DNA of 64,000 nucleotides from Fontivita pretiosa (lineage in GTDB: Bacteria; Planctomycetota; Phycisphaerae; Tepidisphaerales; Tepidisphaeraceae): contig NZ_CP191258.1 in NCBI RefSeq assembly GCF_050410795.1, positions 1,054,001 through 1,118,000 of the forward strand, given 5' to 3'. Shown one piece after another: positions 8,673 to 18,391 of the stretch. The notes below the pieces were generated by a model. That model was not told where the DNA came from. It did not search any database and worked only from the letters and a program-made list of their open reading frames with translations. The position numbers were made by a program, and so were the translations under genes. Each line of letters opens with the position of its first letter. The stretch's first letter is position 1.

Positions 8673-9992
8673 GTGGAAACGAAATTCGACGTGCTGGTGA
8701 TCGGCGGCGGCCCGGCGGGGGCGACGGCGGCGCTGGTGCTGGCCAGGCGGGGCTGGCGGGTGTGCGTGCTGGAGAAAGCTACCCACCCGCGTTTTCACAT
8801 CGGCGAATCGATCCTGCCCCGCACCACGCCGCTTCTGGAAGAGCTGGGGCTCAGCTCGGCGCTGGCCCGGCTGCCGCACCTGCCCAAGTACGGGGCCGAG
8901 TTCGGTTTCGGCGACGACTTTCAGACGATGAAGTTCCGCTTCGCCGATGGACTGCTGCCTGGCGCGGCCGTGTTCAACATCGAGCGGTCGCATTTTGACA
9001 AGATGCTGATCGACCAGGCGCGCGCCGCCGGCGCCACGATCCTGGAAAACACCCCGGTCCGCGGAATTGTCCGCCTTGACGACGACGCCGTTGAGCTGGC
9101 CTGCGACCAGAGCACCTTTTCGGGGCGGATCCTGATCGATGCCTCCGGGCATGGCACGGTCGTCGGCCGGCATCTGGGTCTGCGCCGCAGTTTCGATGAC
9201 CCGGAACTTCAGAAGGTGGCCTATTTCCGGCACTTTGAAAATGTTGAACGCCTCAGCGGCGACCAGAGCGGACATCCGGCGATCATCATGACCAGCGAGG
9301 GCTGGTTCTGGCTGATCGGCTTGAACCAGAACGTGACCAGCGTGGGCTTCGTGACCCGACCGACCTTCGTCAGGCAACTGGGCATCAGCGCGGATCAGAT
9401 GCTTGCGTGGGCGATCGCACGATGCCCGCTGGTGCGCCAGCGCATGCGCGCCGCACGAGCCATCGGCGACAGACACGTACTGGCCGACTTCAGCTACACG
9501 TGCAAGCCCTACGCCGGCCCAGGGTACTTCATGGTCGGGGATGCGGCATGCTTCCTTGATCCGATCTTCTCCACAGGCGTGACGCTGGCGATGATGGGCG
9601 CCAACGAGGCGGCCAGACTTGTTTGCGACATGCTCCGCGGCCGGACCGCTCCGGCGGAGGCGCGCTCGCGGTATATCCGCTTTGTGGAGTCAAGCTCTGG
9701 TGTATTCTGGCGGCTGATCCGCGGATACTATCGCCATTCGTTTCGAGAGCTGTTCATGAACGGCACCGGCCCTTTGCAGGTGCACCGCGCGGTGATTTCG
9801 ATCCTCGCCGGGCAGGTATTTCCACATCCGCCGTGGTCGCTGCGCTGGCGGCTGCGATTGTTCGAGCTGTTCGTGTGGGCACAGCAGTACGTGCCGCTGG
9901 TCGCGCGCCGGCGTGAGTGCTCGCTGCTGGCGCAGGAGCCGGCGCCGCTGCCGTCGCAGGTTTGCGGCGCCCTCGGCACCGACGCTGCGTAG
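8673..9992 (+). CDS. Flavin-dependent halogenase-like monooxygenase
   Basis: 439-aa FAD enzyme. GGGPAGATAALVLARRGW is the N-terminal Rossmann FAD motif, FHIGESILPR the hallmark seen in flavin halogenases, and GDAACFLDPIFSTGV the second FAD segment. WFWLIG at about residue 211 resembles the WxWxIP halogenase motif with the Pro changed to Gly. GTG at 8673 is chosen because of a strong GGAGG at 8658-8662. It could halogenate the aryl head group, as brominated xanthomonadins suggest, or act as a hydroxylase/reductase of the same superfamily. Confidence 0.78.
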   Translation: METKFDVLVIGGGPAGATAALVLARRGWRVCVLEKATHPRFHIGESILPRTTPLLEELGLSSALARLPHLPKYGAEFGFGDDFQTMKFRFADGLLPGAAVFNIERSHFDKMLIDQARAAGATILENTPVRGIVRLDDDAVELACDQSTFSGRILIDASGHGTVVGRHLGLRRSFDDPELQKVAYFRHFENVERLSGDQSGHPAIIMTSEGWFWLIGLNQNVTSVGFVTRPTFVRQLGISADQMLAWAIARCPLVRQRMRAARAIGDRHVLADFSYTCKPYAGPGYFMVGDAACFLDPIFSTGVTLAMMGANEAARLVCDMLRGRTAPAEARSRYIRFVESSSGVFWRLIRGYYRHSFRELFMNGTGPLQVHRAVISILAGQVFPHPPWSLRWRLRLFELFVWAQQYVPLVARRRECSLLAQEPAPLPSQVCGALGTDAA

Positions 9993-10005
9993 TACCGTTG
10001 TCGCC

Positions 10006-11586
10006 ATGGATTCGATGCAACTGCTAGACCGACTTGCCGGGCACGCCCAGGATCGCGGCGCGACGACGGCCTACCGCATGGCCTCACCCGAGCAGGACGC
10101 CGCCATGCCGCAACTGAGCTGGCGGCAGCTTCACGACGCAGTGCGCGTCTGGCGAGACAGGCTCCTGCATGATGCACATCTTGGTCCGGGAGAGACGATC
10201 CTGATCTGTAGTCCCAACCGGCTGGAAATGCCCATCGCGATTCTGGCCGGGCTGGCGGCGGGGCTGCGCGTGCTGCCGGTCGGGCCGGAGCTGAGCGCCG
10301 CGGAGCTCAAACGCCTCGCCGAACATTCCTCCGCCGTGGCGATGATCGGCACCGAGTCGGCGATCGAATTGATGGCGGACAACATCCCCACGGTCTGGAA
10401 CATCGATCAAATCAGCGGATCGAACCGAGCATCATCCCCGACCCACGGGATTGGCCCGGCCCGATCCTCGGCTGCGCGGATCACTGACAGTTCCCGCACC
10501 GCTGCGCGCGGCGCCGCCGCCCGTGCCGGGCTGCTTTTGCAAAGCTCCGGCACGACGGGGTTGCCCAAGCTGGTTTTGCGCAGCGGCCGCTCGCTCGATG
10601 CGGCCGCGATGGCGATCGTCCGCAGCGTCGGCTTCACGGAACACGACCGCGTGCTGGCCACGCTTCCGCTGTCGCATTCGTACGGCCTGGAACACGGGCT
10701 GCTGGCGCCGGTGTGGGCCGGCAGCACGGTGGTGCTGGGTCGGGGCCTGGATCTGAGCGTCATCGCGCCCGAGCTGGCCTGCGGCGCGACGATCTTTCCG
10801 GCGGTACCGAGCATCATCGAGATGCTGGCGGATCTTGCGGGCCCGCCGCCCGCGATGCCGCAGATACGTCGGATCTACTCCGCCGGTGCGCCGCTGCCGA
10901 CCGGCATCTACGAAGCTTTTCTTGGCCGCTACGGCCTGCGCGTCAGCCAGCTCTACGGCGCCACCGAGGTCGGGTCGGTGACCTTCAACGATCCGCAGCA
11001 GCCGGATTTCGACCCGGCCAGCGTGGGACAGGCGATGCACGGCGTGAGCATTCGCATTCTGGATCCGGCGGCGGAAGCGGATGCGCGGATCTGCACAGCT
11101 CATCGGACGCTTGCACCGGGTGAGCAGGGACAGATCGCCGTCCGCGCCGTGTCCATGTTCGACGGCTATCTGAATGAGCCGACAACCCTGTGTGACGGAT
11201 ACTTTCTCACGGGCGATCTGGGTCGGTTGGATGCGGCTGGCCGGCTCAGCATTACCGGGCGGCTGAAACTGCTGATCGACGTGGGCGGGATGAAGGTCAA
11301 TCCGCTGGAGGTCGAGTCGGTGCTGTGTGAACATCCTGACGTGCAGGCGTGCGTGGTCGTGCCGATCCGCCAGAGCCAGACGGTCTGTCGTCTCAAGGCG
11401 ATCGCGATGCCAAGGGATCCGTCGCATCCGCCGAGCATTCAGTCGCTGCGTGAGCTGGCGCGGCAGCGACTGGCGCGCTACAAGGTGCCGCGGGTTTTCG
11501 AGATCCGTCGCTGGCTTCCGCGCAGCCCCACCGGCAAAGTGCTGCGGCATTTGGTGGATGCAACGCCCACGACGGAGGAAACGTGA
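10006..11586 (+). CDS. AMP-forming acyl/aryl acid ligase (ANL superfamily)
   Basis: 526-aa adenylate-forming enzyme. Core motifs are visible: LLLQSSGTTGLPK (P-loop), LYGATEVGSV, TGDLGRLDAAGRLSITGR and the C-terminal catalytic Lys in PRSPTGKVLR. It activates a carboxylic acid as acyl-AMP and loads CoA or an ACP. Following the chorismatase, the likely substrate is hydroxybenzoate, loaded on the ACP of the ACP-FabZ fusion (inference from the xanthomonadin pathway). ATG 10006 replaces an Arg-rich in-frame extension. Its stop overlaps the next start (TGATG). Confidence 0.88.
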   Translation: MDSMQLLDRLAGHAQDRGATTAYRMASPEQDAAMPQLSWRQLHDAVRVWRDRLLHDAHLGPGETILICSPNRLEMPIAILAGLAAGLRVLPVGPELSAAELKRLAEHSSAVAMIGTESAIELMADNIPTVWNIDQISGSNRASSPTHGIGPARSSAARITDSSRTAARGAAARAGLLLQSSGTTGLPKLVLRSGRSLDAAAMAIVRSVGFTEHDRVLATLPLSHSYGLEHGLLAPVWAGSTVVLGRGLDLSVIAPELACGATIFPAVPSIIEMLADLAGPPPAMPQIRRIYSAGAPLPTGIYEAFLGRYGLRVSQLYGATEVGSVTFNDPQQPDFDPASVGQAMHGVSIRILDPAAEADARICTAHRTLAPGEQGQIAVRAVSMFDGYLNEPTTLCDGYFLTGDLGRLDAAGRLSITGRLKLLIDVGGMKVNPLEVESVLCEHPDVQACVVVPIRQSQTVCRLKAIAMPRDPSHPPSIQSLRELARQRLARYKVPRVFEIRRWLPRSPTGKVLRHLVDATPTTEET

Positions 11587-12326
11587 TGCGCGCCCTCCGG
11601 CCCGCCGCCGTTACAGCTTCGTTGCTGCTGCTGTTGCTCGTCGGCCTGCTGGGTTGTGCGGGCAGTCGAATCCCCGTCTGGCCGATGATGTCGCCGCAGC
11701 AGTCGCTCGAGGTCCTCAACGCCCGCACGCGGCAGATCACGACCGTCAGCGGGCAGGGAACGCTGCGCCTGACACGCGGCCGCAATGAATCGGTGATCCT
11801 CGAAGCGGCGTGTGCGCTCAAGCCTCCTGATTCTGCCCGAATTCGCGCCTGGAAATTCGGCCGCGCCGTGTTCGACCTGACTGTCCTGCCGGATGCGGTG
11901 TATCTGGCGGCAGCGAACGAATCGCCGGGGCCGACAGACATCGCGCTGACCGGGCGCGGCGCAGCCGAGATGATCCGATCGTGGCTTGGAATGACCTGCG
12001 ACACCATCCAGCCGCAAAGGCTTGAGCACAGCCGCGATACTCTGGTGGCGATCCAGCCGATATCGGACGACCTGACGCTTCGCTGCGCCATCGATCGCCG
12101 CACGCTCACCGTCCGCTCGTATCAACTGCTGGATCACGATGGACGCGAGCAGTTCAGCCTGCTGCTCGATCGCTATATCGAGTCGAACGGACAGGTCTGG
12201 CCAACGAGGATTGTCGCGCGCAGCAGGACCGGCACGTTGCGGCTGGAACTTCGGGATTTGCAGATCAATCAGGAGCTGGCGCAGGCCGCCTTTCAGCCGC
12301 CTGCGCGAGCGGAGAAACTGCCATGA
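11586..12326 (+). CDS. Outer-membrane-type lipoprotein
   Basis: 246 aa with a lipoprotein signal peptide ending LLGC (LLLVGLLGCAGS). The mature part is beta-rich (ITTVSGQGTLRLTRGRNESV, then SARIRAWKFGRAVFDLTV), resembling LolB-like/DUF4292 lipoproteins that partner LolA-type carriers. Aryl polyene loci commonly carry such a lipoprotein next to the exporter. It is coupled at both ends: 1-base overlap with the ligase stop and a 4-base ATGA overlap with the exporter start. Confidence 0.75.
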   Translation: MRALRPAAVTASLLLLLLVGLLGCAGSRIPVWPMMSPQQSLEVLNARTRQITTVSGQGTLRLTRGRNESVILEAACALKPPDSARIRAWKFGRAVFDLTVLPDAVYLAAANESPGPTDIALTGRGAAEMIRSWLGMTCDTIQPQRLEHSRDTLVAIQPISDDLTLRCAIDRRTLTVRSYQLLDHDGREQFSLLLDRYIESNGQVWPTRIVARSRTGTLRLELRDLQINQELAQAAFQPPARAEKLP

Positions 12327-15300
12327 AAACGGTGGCTGCGGTGCTCAACTGGCCGTCGCGCCGACCGGTCATCACGCTGCTGCTGGCGGGACTGCTGGCG
12401 TGCGTGGCGGCGGGGCTGGTGCGGCGGCTGGAGCCGGATGTGACGCTTGAAGCGATGACGTCAGCCGGCCAGCGCTCCGCGGAAGTCCTCTCGCGAGTGC
12501 TCCACCACTACGCCGCCGCCGAACAGTTGCTGCTGCTGGTCTGCCTGTCGCCCACCGCCCGGGAGCCGGATCCCGAACTGCTGCTGCGGTTCGCGAAGCG
12601 ACTGGAAGCTGCGGTGGCGAACGATCCGCACGCAAGGCGCCAGGTCGCCGGCATCAGCTACGCCGTCGATGCCCAGTCGCGGCAGTTCGTCCAGGACGTG
12701 ATCGTGCCGGCGGGATTGTTCTATCTTGACGAAGAGCAGTTCCAAGCGGCTCGACGACGCCTCAGCCGACAGGAAATCGCCCAGCAGTTTCGCCGCAACG
12801 AACAGCTCATCTCCGCGCCCGGACCGGCGGCCGATGCGATGTCGAAGCAGATCGTTCATGATCCGCTGCGGTTGCATGAATTCCTTTTGCCTCGGCTCGC
12901 ATCGCTGCAACCGGTTCGAACATTTCAGGGCCGCCATGAGTTTCTTTCTGCTGATGGGCGAAGCCTGCTGATCCGCATCGCCGCCACGCAGCCGCCAAGC
13001 GATCTCGGTTTTGCCCAGACCTTCACGCGGACCATTGCCGGGCTTGCCGCGGAGTGCAACCATGATGGCCTGGAGGTTCATCTTTCCGGCGCCCATGCAA
13101 TCGCCGCTCACAGCTCCTCGTTGATTCGCCGCGACGCGATTGTCAGCGTGTTGTCGGCGGTGGCGGGTCTGGCGGTGCTGTTCGCGGCGGCATTTCGCCG
13201 GCCCGTGGGCGCGTTCGTGCTGGCGATGCTCCCGGTGGCACTGGGCGTGCTCTTCGGATTCGCCGCCTATTCACTGCTGCAACGCACGATCACGCCGCTG
13301 ACGGCGGTGATCGGCGGCGTGCTGGCGGGCATCGGAATCGACTACTCCCTGCACTATCTCACACATTACCACGATCGCCGCCGACTCGGCGCAGCACCGT
13401 CGGTCGCGGCAGAGCAAACGTCCAGCTCCATCGGCACGACGCTGCTGGCGGCCTGGGCAACTTCCGTCATCGCCTTCTTCGCCATCGCACTGGCCTCGGC
13501 GCGGATGCTGCGCGACTTTGCCCTGGCGGCTGCGCTGGGGCTGAGCGGCGCGTTCGCCTGCACGCTGCTGGTGCTTCCCGCGGCCCTGGTGCTGTGGGAT
13601 CGGCACTCAAGCCAGCCCTGGCCAAGGCTCAGCATCGCGCCGCTGCTGACGGCAATCAGACCGTTTCGTCGCGCACTGATCGCCGCGTGTGTCGTATCCG
13701 TGATCGCGCCGCCTGCCTGGCTGCTTATCGACCGATCTGCCCTGATGCTGGAATCTGATCTGACCGTGCTGCACCCGCGACCCAATCCGCCGCTGGACGC
13801 GCAGCGACGCATCGCACAGGCCATGGGCATGGCCCCCGGCACGCTGATCGTCCACCTTCAGGCCCGAGACGATCAGGAGCTTCTGACGCTGGCGCACGAG
13901 CTGAGATCGCGGCTGGACACGCCCGCGGCACGCGGGGCCGGCGTGGTCGGCAGCTTCGGCCTGGCGACACTGCTGCCAGACCCGCGCCTGACCCGGCGCC
14001 GCATGCAGCTCGGCGGCGAAGCGCTGGCCGCTCAGGTGCTGGCGGATTTTGACGCGGTCGTCGCCGACAGCTCTTTCAATCCGCAGGCTTTGGCTTCCTA
14101 CCGCTCGTTTCTTGGCCAACTCCTGACCGCCACCGCGCCGCCGACCGTCGCGACGCTTGACGCCTATCCCCAGCTCCGCTGGGCGATCCTGCCCGTCGAT
14201 CGCCCGCCGGACGGATTCACCAGCCCCGCTGCGGGTGTCGAGGCCATCACGCACGTGTTCTTCGACGATCCGCTGGACCGTCGCGAGCGGCGAGAGCATG
14301 CGCTGGCGACGCTGCGCGCGCTGCTGGCCGATTTGCCAGGCGCGACACTGAGCGGCATGCCTGCCGTCAGCCACGACATCGAATCCGCGATCCATCGCGA
14401 CCTGCCCCGACTGCTGGGAGCTGCCGCAGTCGTCGTCGCGATTTATCTGCTGGCTCACTTCCGCTCGATTCGGGATACGCTGCTGGCTTTGGTGCCGACG
14501 TGCTTCAGCCTTGCCTGCCTGCTGGCGGCGATGCAACTGGGGACGCTGCGGCTGAATCTGGTGAACATCGTGGCGATTCCGCTGCTGATCGGCATCGATG
14601 TGGACTACGGCATCTTCCTGGTCGGCCTGGCACGCCGCGCCGGCCATGATCCATCCGCACGCCTGGCTCACATCGCCACGAGTCTTCAGGCCATCGTGTT
14701 GTGCGCCGCTTCGACCATCCTGGGGTTCGGTTCGATCTATTTCACATCCGTTCCGGCGATTCAATCGCTGGGTCTGGCGGTGATGATCGGCATTGGCGGC
14801 TGTGCCATCGGCGCGATCGTGCTGCTGGCGCCGATGCTGCTGCCGGCCCGATCGATTGTTGCCCTTCTTGTGGCGGGGATTGGGCTGGGTCTGGCCAGCG
14901 GGTGCGCTGCGCCGCGCGGACGCATCGGCTTCCCCCGCTCGCCAGTTCATCGCACTGATCGCGAACAATGGTTCGACGTTTCCGGCAACGGGCGCGCCGA
15001 CTTTGGGATCACCTTTGTCGATGGCCGGCTCGACCAACTGCTCTACGACGATGACGAAGATGCCCGTCCCGACCGCGCCTACCGCCCCGCCGATTACGCC
15101 AATCGCCAGGTACCTCATGTCATCCTGCTGCTGGATTCGATTCCGTATCAGACGGTTGCGGATCGATACCAGGCTGGCGACCTGCGGTGGTTCGATGCTC
15201 CGCAGAAGCTGATCGCCCCGTTCCCGACATTGACCGAGATCTGTTACAGCGACGTGTTCAATGCCCCGCCCCTGCCCGGGATCATCGATCAGCACTACGA

Positions 15301-16321
15301 TCCGCGCCGCCGAAAGATCGACGACGGGCTGTGGCAACGCGTGCGTGGACGGCGCCAGCCCTGGGAACGCCGGCTGCACTACGGCGCGGCTTACCTGGAG
15401 CACGGGCTGTCGTTTCTCGATCCGCGCGGCTGGTACGCCGCGGAGCTGCGCCGCGCCTATGACGCGATCGACCGCTCGCCCGATCGGGTCACCTTCGTCT
15501 ACTTCGCCAGCGCCGCGAGCATGGTCTGCAAGTACGGCCGACAGGGCGCCGAGGAAGTTCTTGACGGCGCGCAGCGGCTGTGCCTCCAATTGCTTCACGA
15601 CCGCCGCGGAGCGATCAAGATCTCGATGATGTCCGACCACGGGCACAACTACACGCCTTCACGGAATATCCGGCTTCAACGCCCGTTGACAAGCGCGGGC
15701 TTTCGGCCGCGCAAACGAATCGACCGGGATGATGATGTCGTGGTAGAGATCAACGGACTGGTGAGCTGCGCCGCCGTGCACACGCGCCAGCCGCAACGCG
15801 TGGCGCAGGCGCTGCTTCGCGATCCGGGGATCGAGCTGGCGATCTACATGGATCACGATCGCGCCATCGTGCGCAGCGCCGCCGGATCCGCCGCCATCGA
15901 ATGCCGCGAGCAGAAACTGCGCTATCGCCCGATCGATGCCGATGTACTGGAGCTGATGCCGTTGATCCGCCAGCTCCAACAGCAGGGTCTGGTAGACAAT
16001 GAAGGCTTCGCCAGCGATGAGATTTGGTTCCAGCACACACTGGATCATCCCTGGCCCAACGCGCCGCGACGAATCTGGGACGCGCTGCATCGGCTGGTGG
16101 TCAACCCGCCGACCGTGCTGCTGAGTCTTCGCGATGGATACTGTGCCGGCATTCCCGCATATGAGCGATACATCAGCATGCAATCGACGCATGGCGGGTT
16201 GAACCAGGCGAACAGCGCCGCATTCGTCATGAGCATGACCGGGCGCGTGCACCATCCCCTGCCACACCAGGATGTGCTGCCGGCGCTGGAGCCCGGATAT
16301 ACGCCTCGGGTGGTGAGATGA
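12323..16321 (+). CDS. MMPL/RND exporter fused to an alkaline-phosphatase-superfamily-like domain
   Basis: 1332 aa. Residues 1-850 form an MMPL/RND transporter: an N-terminal TM, a periplasmic loop, two membrane blocks (GVLAGIGIDYSLHYLTHYHD and IPLLIGIDVDYGIFLVGLAR are the TM4/TM10-type signatures). At about 850-870 a stretch ending ASGCAAP looks exactly like a lipoprotein signal peptide. Residues 930-1332 read like a secreted phosphatase/phosphotransferase-superfamily domain (HVILLLDSIPYQT, APFPTLTE, MSDHGHNYTP). No internal stop or frameshift separates the parts. It probably exports the lipid-linked product; the C-terminal part may process it. Confidence 0.82.
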   Translation: MKTVAAVLNWPSRRPVITLLLAGLLACVAAGLVRRLEPDVTLEAMTSAGQRSAEVLSRVLHHYAAAEQLLLLVCLSPTAREPDPELLLRFAKRLEAAVANDPHARRQVAGISYAVDAQSRQFVQDVIVPAGLFYLDEEQFQAARRRLSRQEIAQQFRRNEQLISAPGPAADAMSKQIVHDPLRLHEFLLPRLASLQPVRTFQGRHEFLSADGRSLLIRIAATQPPSDLGFAQTFTRTIAGLAAECNHDGLEVHLSGAHAIAAHSSSLIRRDAIVSVLSAVAGLAVLFAAAFRRPVGAFVLAMLPVALGVLFGFAAYSLLQRTITPLTAVIGGVLAGIGIDYSLHYLTHYHDRRRLGAAPSVAAEQTSSSIGTTLLAAWATSVIAFFAIALASARMLRDFALAAALGLSGAFACTLLVLPAALVLWDRHSSQPWPRLSIAPLLTAIRPFRRALIAACVVSVIAPPAWLLIDRSALMLESDLTVLHPRPNPPLDAQRRIAQAMGMAPGTLIVHLQARDDQELLTLAHELRSRLDTPAARGAGVVGSFGLATLLPDPRLTRRRMQLGGEALAAQVLADFDAVVADSSFNPQALASYRSFLGQLLTATAPPTVATLDAYPQLRWAILPVDRPPDGFTSPAAGVEAITHVFFDDPLDRRERREHALATLRALLADLPGATLSGMPAVSHDIESAIHRDLPRLLGAAAVVVAIYLLAHFRSIRDTLLALVPTCFSLACLLAAMQLGTLRLNLVNIVAIPLLIGIDVDYGIFLVGLARRAGHDPSARLAHIATSLQAIVLCAASTILGFGSIYFTSVPAIQSLGLAVMIGIGGCAIGAIVLLAPMLLPARSIVALLVAGIGLGLASGCAAPRGRIGFPRSPVHRTDREQWFDVSGNGRADFGITFVDGRLDQLLYDDDEDARPDRAYRPADYANRQVPHVILLLDSIPYQTVADRYQAGDLRWFDAPQKLIAPFPTLTEICYSDVFNAPPLPGIIDQHYDPRRRKIDDGLWQRVRGRRQPWERRLHYGAAYLEHGLSFLDPRGWYAAELRRAYDAIDRSPDRVTFVYFASAASMVCKYGRQGAEEVLDGAQRLCLQLLHDRRGAIKISMMSDHGHNYTPSRNIRLQRPLTSAGFRPRKRIDRDDDVVVEINGLVSCAAVHTRQPQRVAQALLRDPGIELAIYMDHDRAIVRSAAGSAAIECREQKLRYRPIDADVLELMPLIRQLQQQGLVDNEGFASDEIWFQHTLDHPWPNAPRRIWDALHRLVVNPPTVLLSLRDGYCAGIPAYERYISMQSTHGGLNQANSAAFVMSMTGRVHHPLPHQDVLPALEPGYTPRVVR

Positions 16322-17097
16322 TCCTGGCCAACAGCGCAGGACCGATTCTTGTCGCAGGCTCGGCGCTTGCGGCGGCGGGGCTGGGCGGAGCGTGCGCCTG
16401 GGCGATGATCCACCCGGCCTCGCGAGCCTTCGGCCCGGTCTATCATTGCGCCGCGGGCAATGTCGGGCCGCGCTATGCCCTGACATTCGATGATGGTCCA
16501 ACCGACCCCTGGACCGGATACATCCTGGATGCGCTTGACGACCTGAACGCCCCGGCGGCCTTTTTCACCATCGGCGCCAACATCCGGCGGTCCGGCCATC
16601 TGCTGCGCCTGATTCACCAGGCCGGGCATATCGTCGCCAATCACAGCCTCGATCATGCTCACCTGGGCATGTTCCGCGGTGGGCGCTACTGGCAGCGGCA
16701 GATCCGAAGCACCGACGATCTGATCGAAGAGCTTATTGGCCTGCGCCCGCGGCTGTTTCGTCCGCCGATGGGCGTCAAGACGCCGTTCATCTGCGGCGCG
16801 GCGCGGCGACTGGGACACCACATCATCACCTGGACCCGCCGCGGACTGGATGGCGTGCCCACCGAATCCGGATCGATCCTTCAGCGGCTGGCGCCGACCA
16901 CGCGACCGGGCGATGTGCTGGTCCTGCATGACGGCATCGAGCCGCGCGGGCGACGCGATCCCGCGGCCACCCTGGCGGCCATACGGCCCCTGGTCGTCGC
17001 GCTCAGGGATCGAGGGCTTGAGCCGGCGAGGCTGGATGAACTGCTGGGTCTGCCGGCCTACACGCAGCAGCCCGGCCACGCTCGATCAACGCGATGA
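16318..17097 (+). CDS. Polysaccharide deacetylase (NodB homology, CE4)
   Basis: 259 aa. Hydrophobic N-terminus (possible anchor) followed by a NodB domain: TFDDGP (motif 1), NHSLDHAH (metal-binding HSxxH), FRPPMG (motif 3) and VLVLHDGIE (motif 5). It removes acetyl groups from N- or O-acetylated sugars, probably in the periplasm. Coupled to the exporter by a 4-base ATGA overlap; it is the last gene of the rightward operon and its end overlaps the opposite-strand glycosyltransferase by 95 bases. Confidence 0.88.
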   Translation: MILANSAGPILVAGSALAAAGLGGACAWAMIHPASRAFGPVYHCAAGNVGPRYALTFDDGPTDPWTGYILDALDDLNAPAAFFTIGANIRRSGHLLRLIHQAGHIVANHSLDHAHLGMFRGGRYWQRQIRSTDDLIEELIGLRPRLFRPPMGVKTPFICGAARRLGHHIITWTRRGLDGVPTESGSILQRLAPTTRPGDVLVLHDGIEPRGRRDPAATLAAIRPLVVALRDRGLEPARLDELLGLPAYTQQPGHARSTR

Positions 17098-18289
17098 CCG
17101 TCCGCGCCACGGCGAATGTCAACATGCCCAGCGCCGCGCCGACGATCACACCGCCAACCGCCCACTCCACCAGCAGATTTCGCAGCAGCGTGCCATACCC
17201 GAGCAGGCGCGGATCGAAGCTTTGTGGCCAGGGCAGGGATCCACGCAGCATCACGTGCCCCACGGCAATGGCGCTGGCGATCAGCAGCGGCCCGACCGGC
17301 GGCGTGGACAGATGCGAGCCGACCACAACGGCCAGCGGATTCAATCGCAGGCGTCGGGCGGCGATCAGTGCGGCAGCGGTCTGCAAACCGTACAACGGCA
17401 GGTTGGCGATGAACACTCCTGTCGCAAGCCCCACCGCAAAACGTCTGCGCTGCGCCGCGGACTGGCGCACCGCGCGCCACGCCCGCCAGGGACTGAGCCA
17501 TCGCCCCAGCCGCCACCACATCGTCCCCGTTGGCCAGCGGCCCAGCCGCCTGGCCGGCCAGGGCAGCAACGACCGCCCCAGCAGCATCGCGTGCATGGCG
17601 GCGGCGGCGCACGAATCGCGACACGGGCGAAAATGTGTGACGCGTCCCAGCGGCAGGCGATACAGGCACCGCACCGGAACCTGCCGGATCGGCACCCCTG
17701 CCCACGCCGCCCGCGCCAGCACCTCCGTCTCCAGCCCGTACCGACCCCACCGCAACTTCAGTTGCCCGATCAAACTCAGCGGATACACGCGAAGCCCGCA
17801 CTGGCTGTCCTGGATCCGCGATCCACTTTGCCAGCAGACCAGCAGATTGCTGATCCGCCGGCCCAGACGGTTCAACCGAGGGTATCCATCGGCCCGGATG
17901 TCGCGCACTCCCAGCACCAGTGAATCCGGGCGACGCCGCGAGGCGGCCAGCAGCCGCGGAACATCCCGCGGATCGTGCTGCCCGTCGGTGTCGATCGTCA
18001 CCGCGTGTGTGTAGCCCATCGCCACGGCCTGATGGAAGCCGCTCTTGAGTGCTGCCGCTTTGCCCCGGTTGGTCGGATGGGTGATGACGAATCGCCGCGT
18101 TGTCGTAGCCTGGTCCTGCCAGGCGGCAAGAGCCTTGTCCGTGCCGTCGCGCGATCCATCGTTGACGACGATGACGTCCAGCCCCAGTCGATCAAGCTGC
18201 TCCAGCACCTGCGGCAGGGAACGAATGTTGTCGTACGTAGGCGCGACAACGACCGGGCGATACGCAGTTGGCCGCAGATCCTCGGGCAC
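17003..18289 (-). CDS. Family 2 glycosyltransferase with C-terminal DUF2062 membrane domain
   Basis: 428 aa. Residues 10-230 are a GT2 domain of the dolichyl-phosphate-mannose-synthase type (VVVAPTYDN, IVVNDGSRDGT, IDTDGQHDP with the DxD-like metal site, then QDSQCGLR). Residues 290-410 carry a DUF2062 block with membrane segments (AVGLATGVFIANLPLYG, VGSHLSTPPVGP). It would transfer a sugar to a lipid or polyene carrier at the inner membrane. It is convergent with the deacetylase; GT2-type genes are common in aryl polyene loci. Confidence 0.86.
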   Translation of the reverse strand: MPEDLRPTAYRPVVVAPTYDNIRSLPQVLEQLDRLGLDVIVVNDGSRDGTDKALAAWQDQATTTRRFVITHPTNRGKAAALKSGFHQAVAMGYTHAVTIDTDGQHDPRDVPRLLAASRRRPDSLVLGVRDIRADGYPRLNRLGRRISNLLVCWQSGSRIQDSQCGLRVYPLSLIGQLKLRWGRYGLETEVLARAAWAGVPIRQVPVRCLYRLPLGRVTHFRPCRDSCAAAAMHAMLLGRSLLPWPARRLGRWPTGTMWWRLGRWLSPWRAWRAVRQSAAQRRRFAVGLATGVFIANLPLYGLQTAAALIAARRLRLNPLAVVVGSHLSTPPVGPLLIASAIAVGHVMLRGSLPWPQSFDPRLLGYGTLLRNLLVEWAVGGVIVGAALGMLTFAVARTVIALIERGRAAACRPADPAVHPASPAQALDP

Positions 18290-18391
18290 GGGCAGGAACC
18301 CTAATGCTGCTGAGCGGATTGGTCAACACTGAACGGCATGGTGAACGAGCCATCGGCTTGTGTGGTTTGGCGGCGAACCTACAATGCGCCG

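Noticed and set aside
13607..15646. Long minus-strand frame (679 aa) opposite the MMPL exporter
   Set aside because: Gln/Arg/His-rich translation without any family motif, antisense to clear transporter motifs; a GC-codon shadow.
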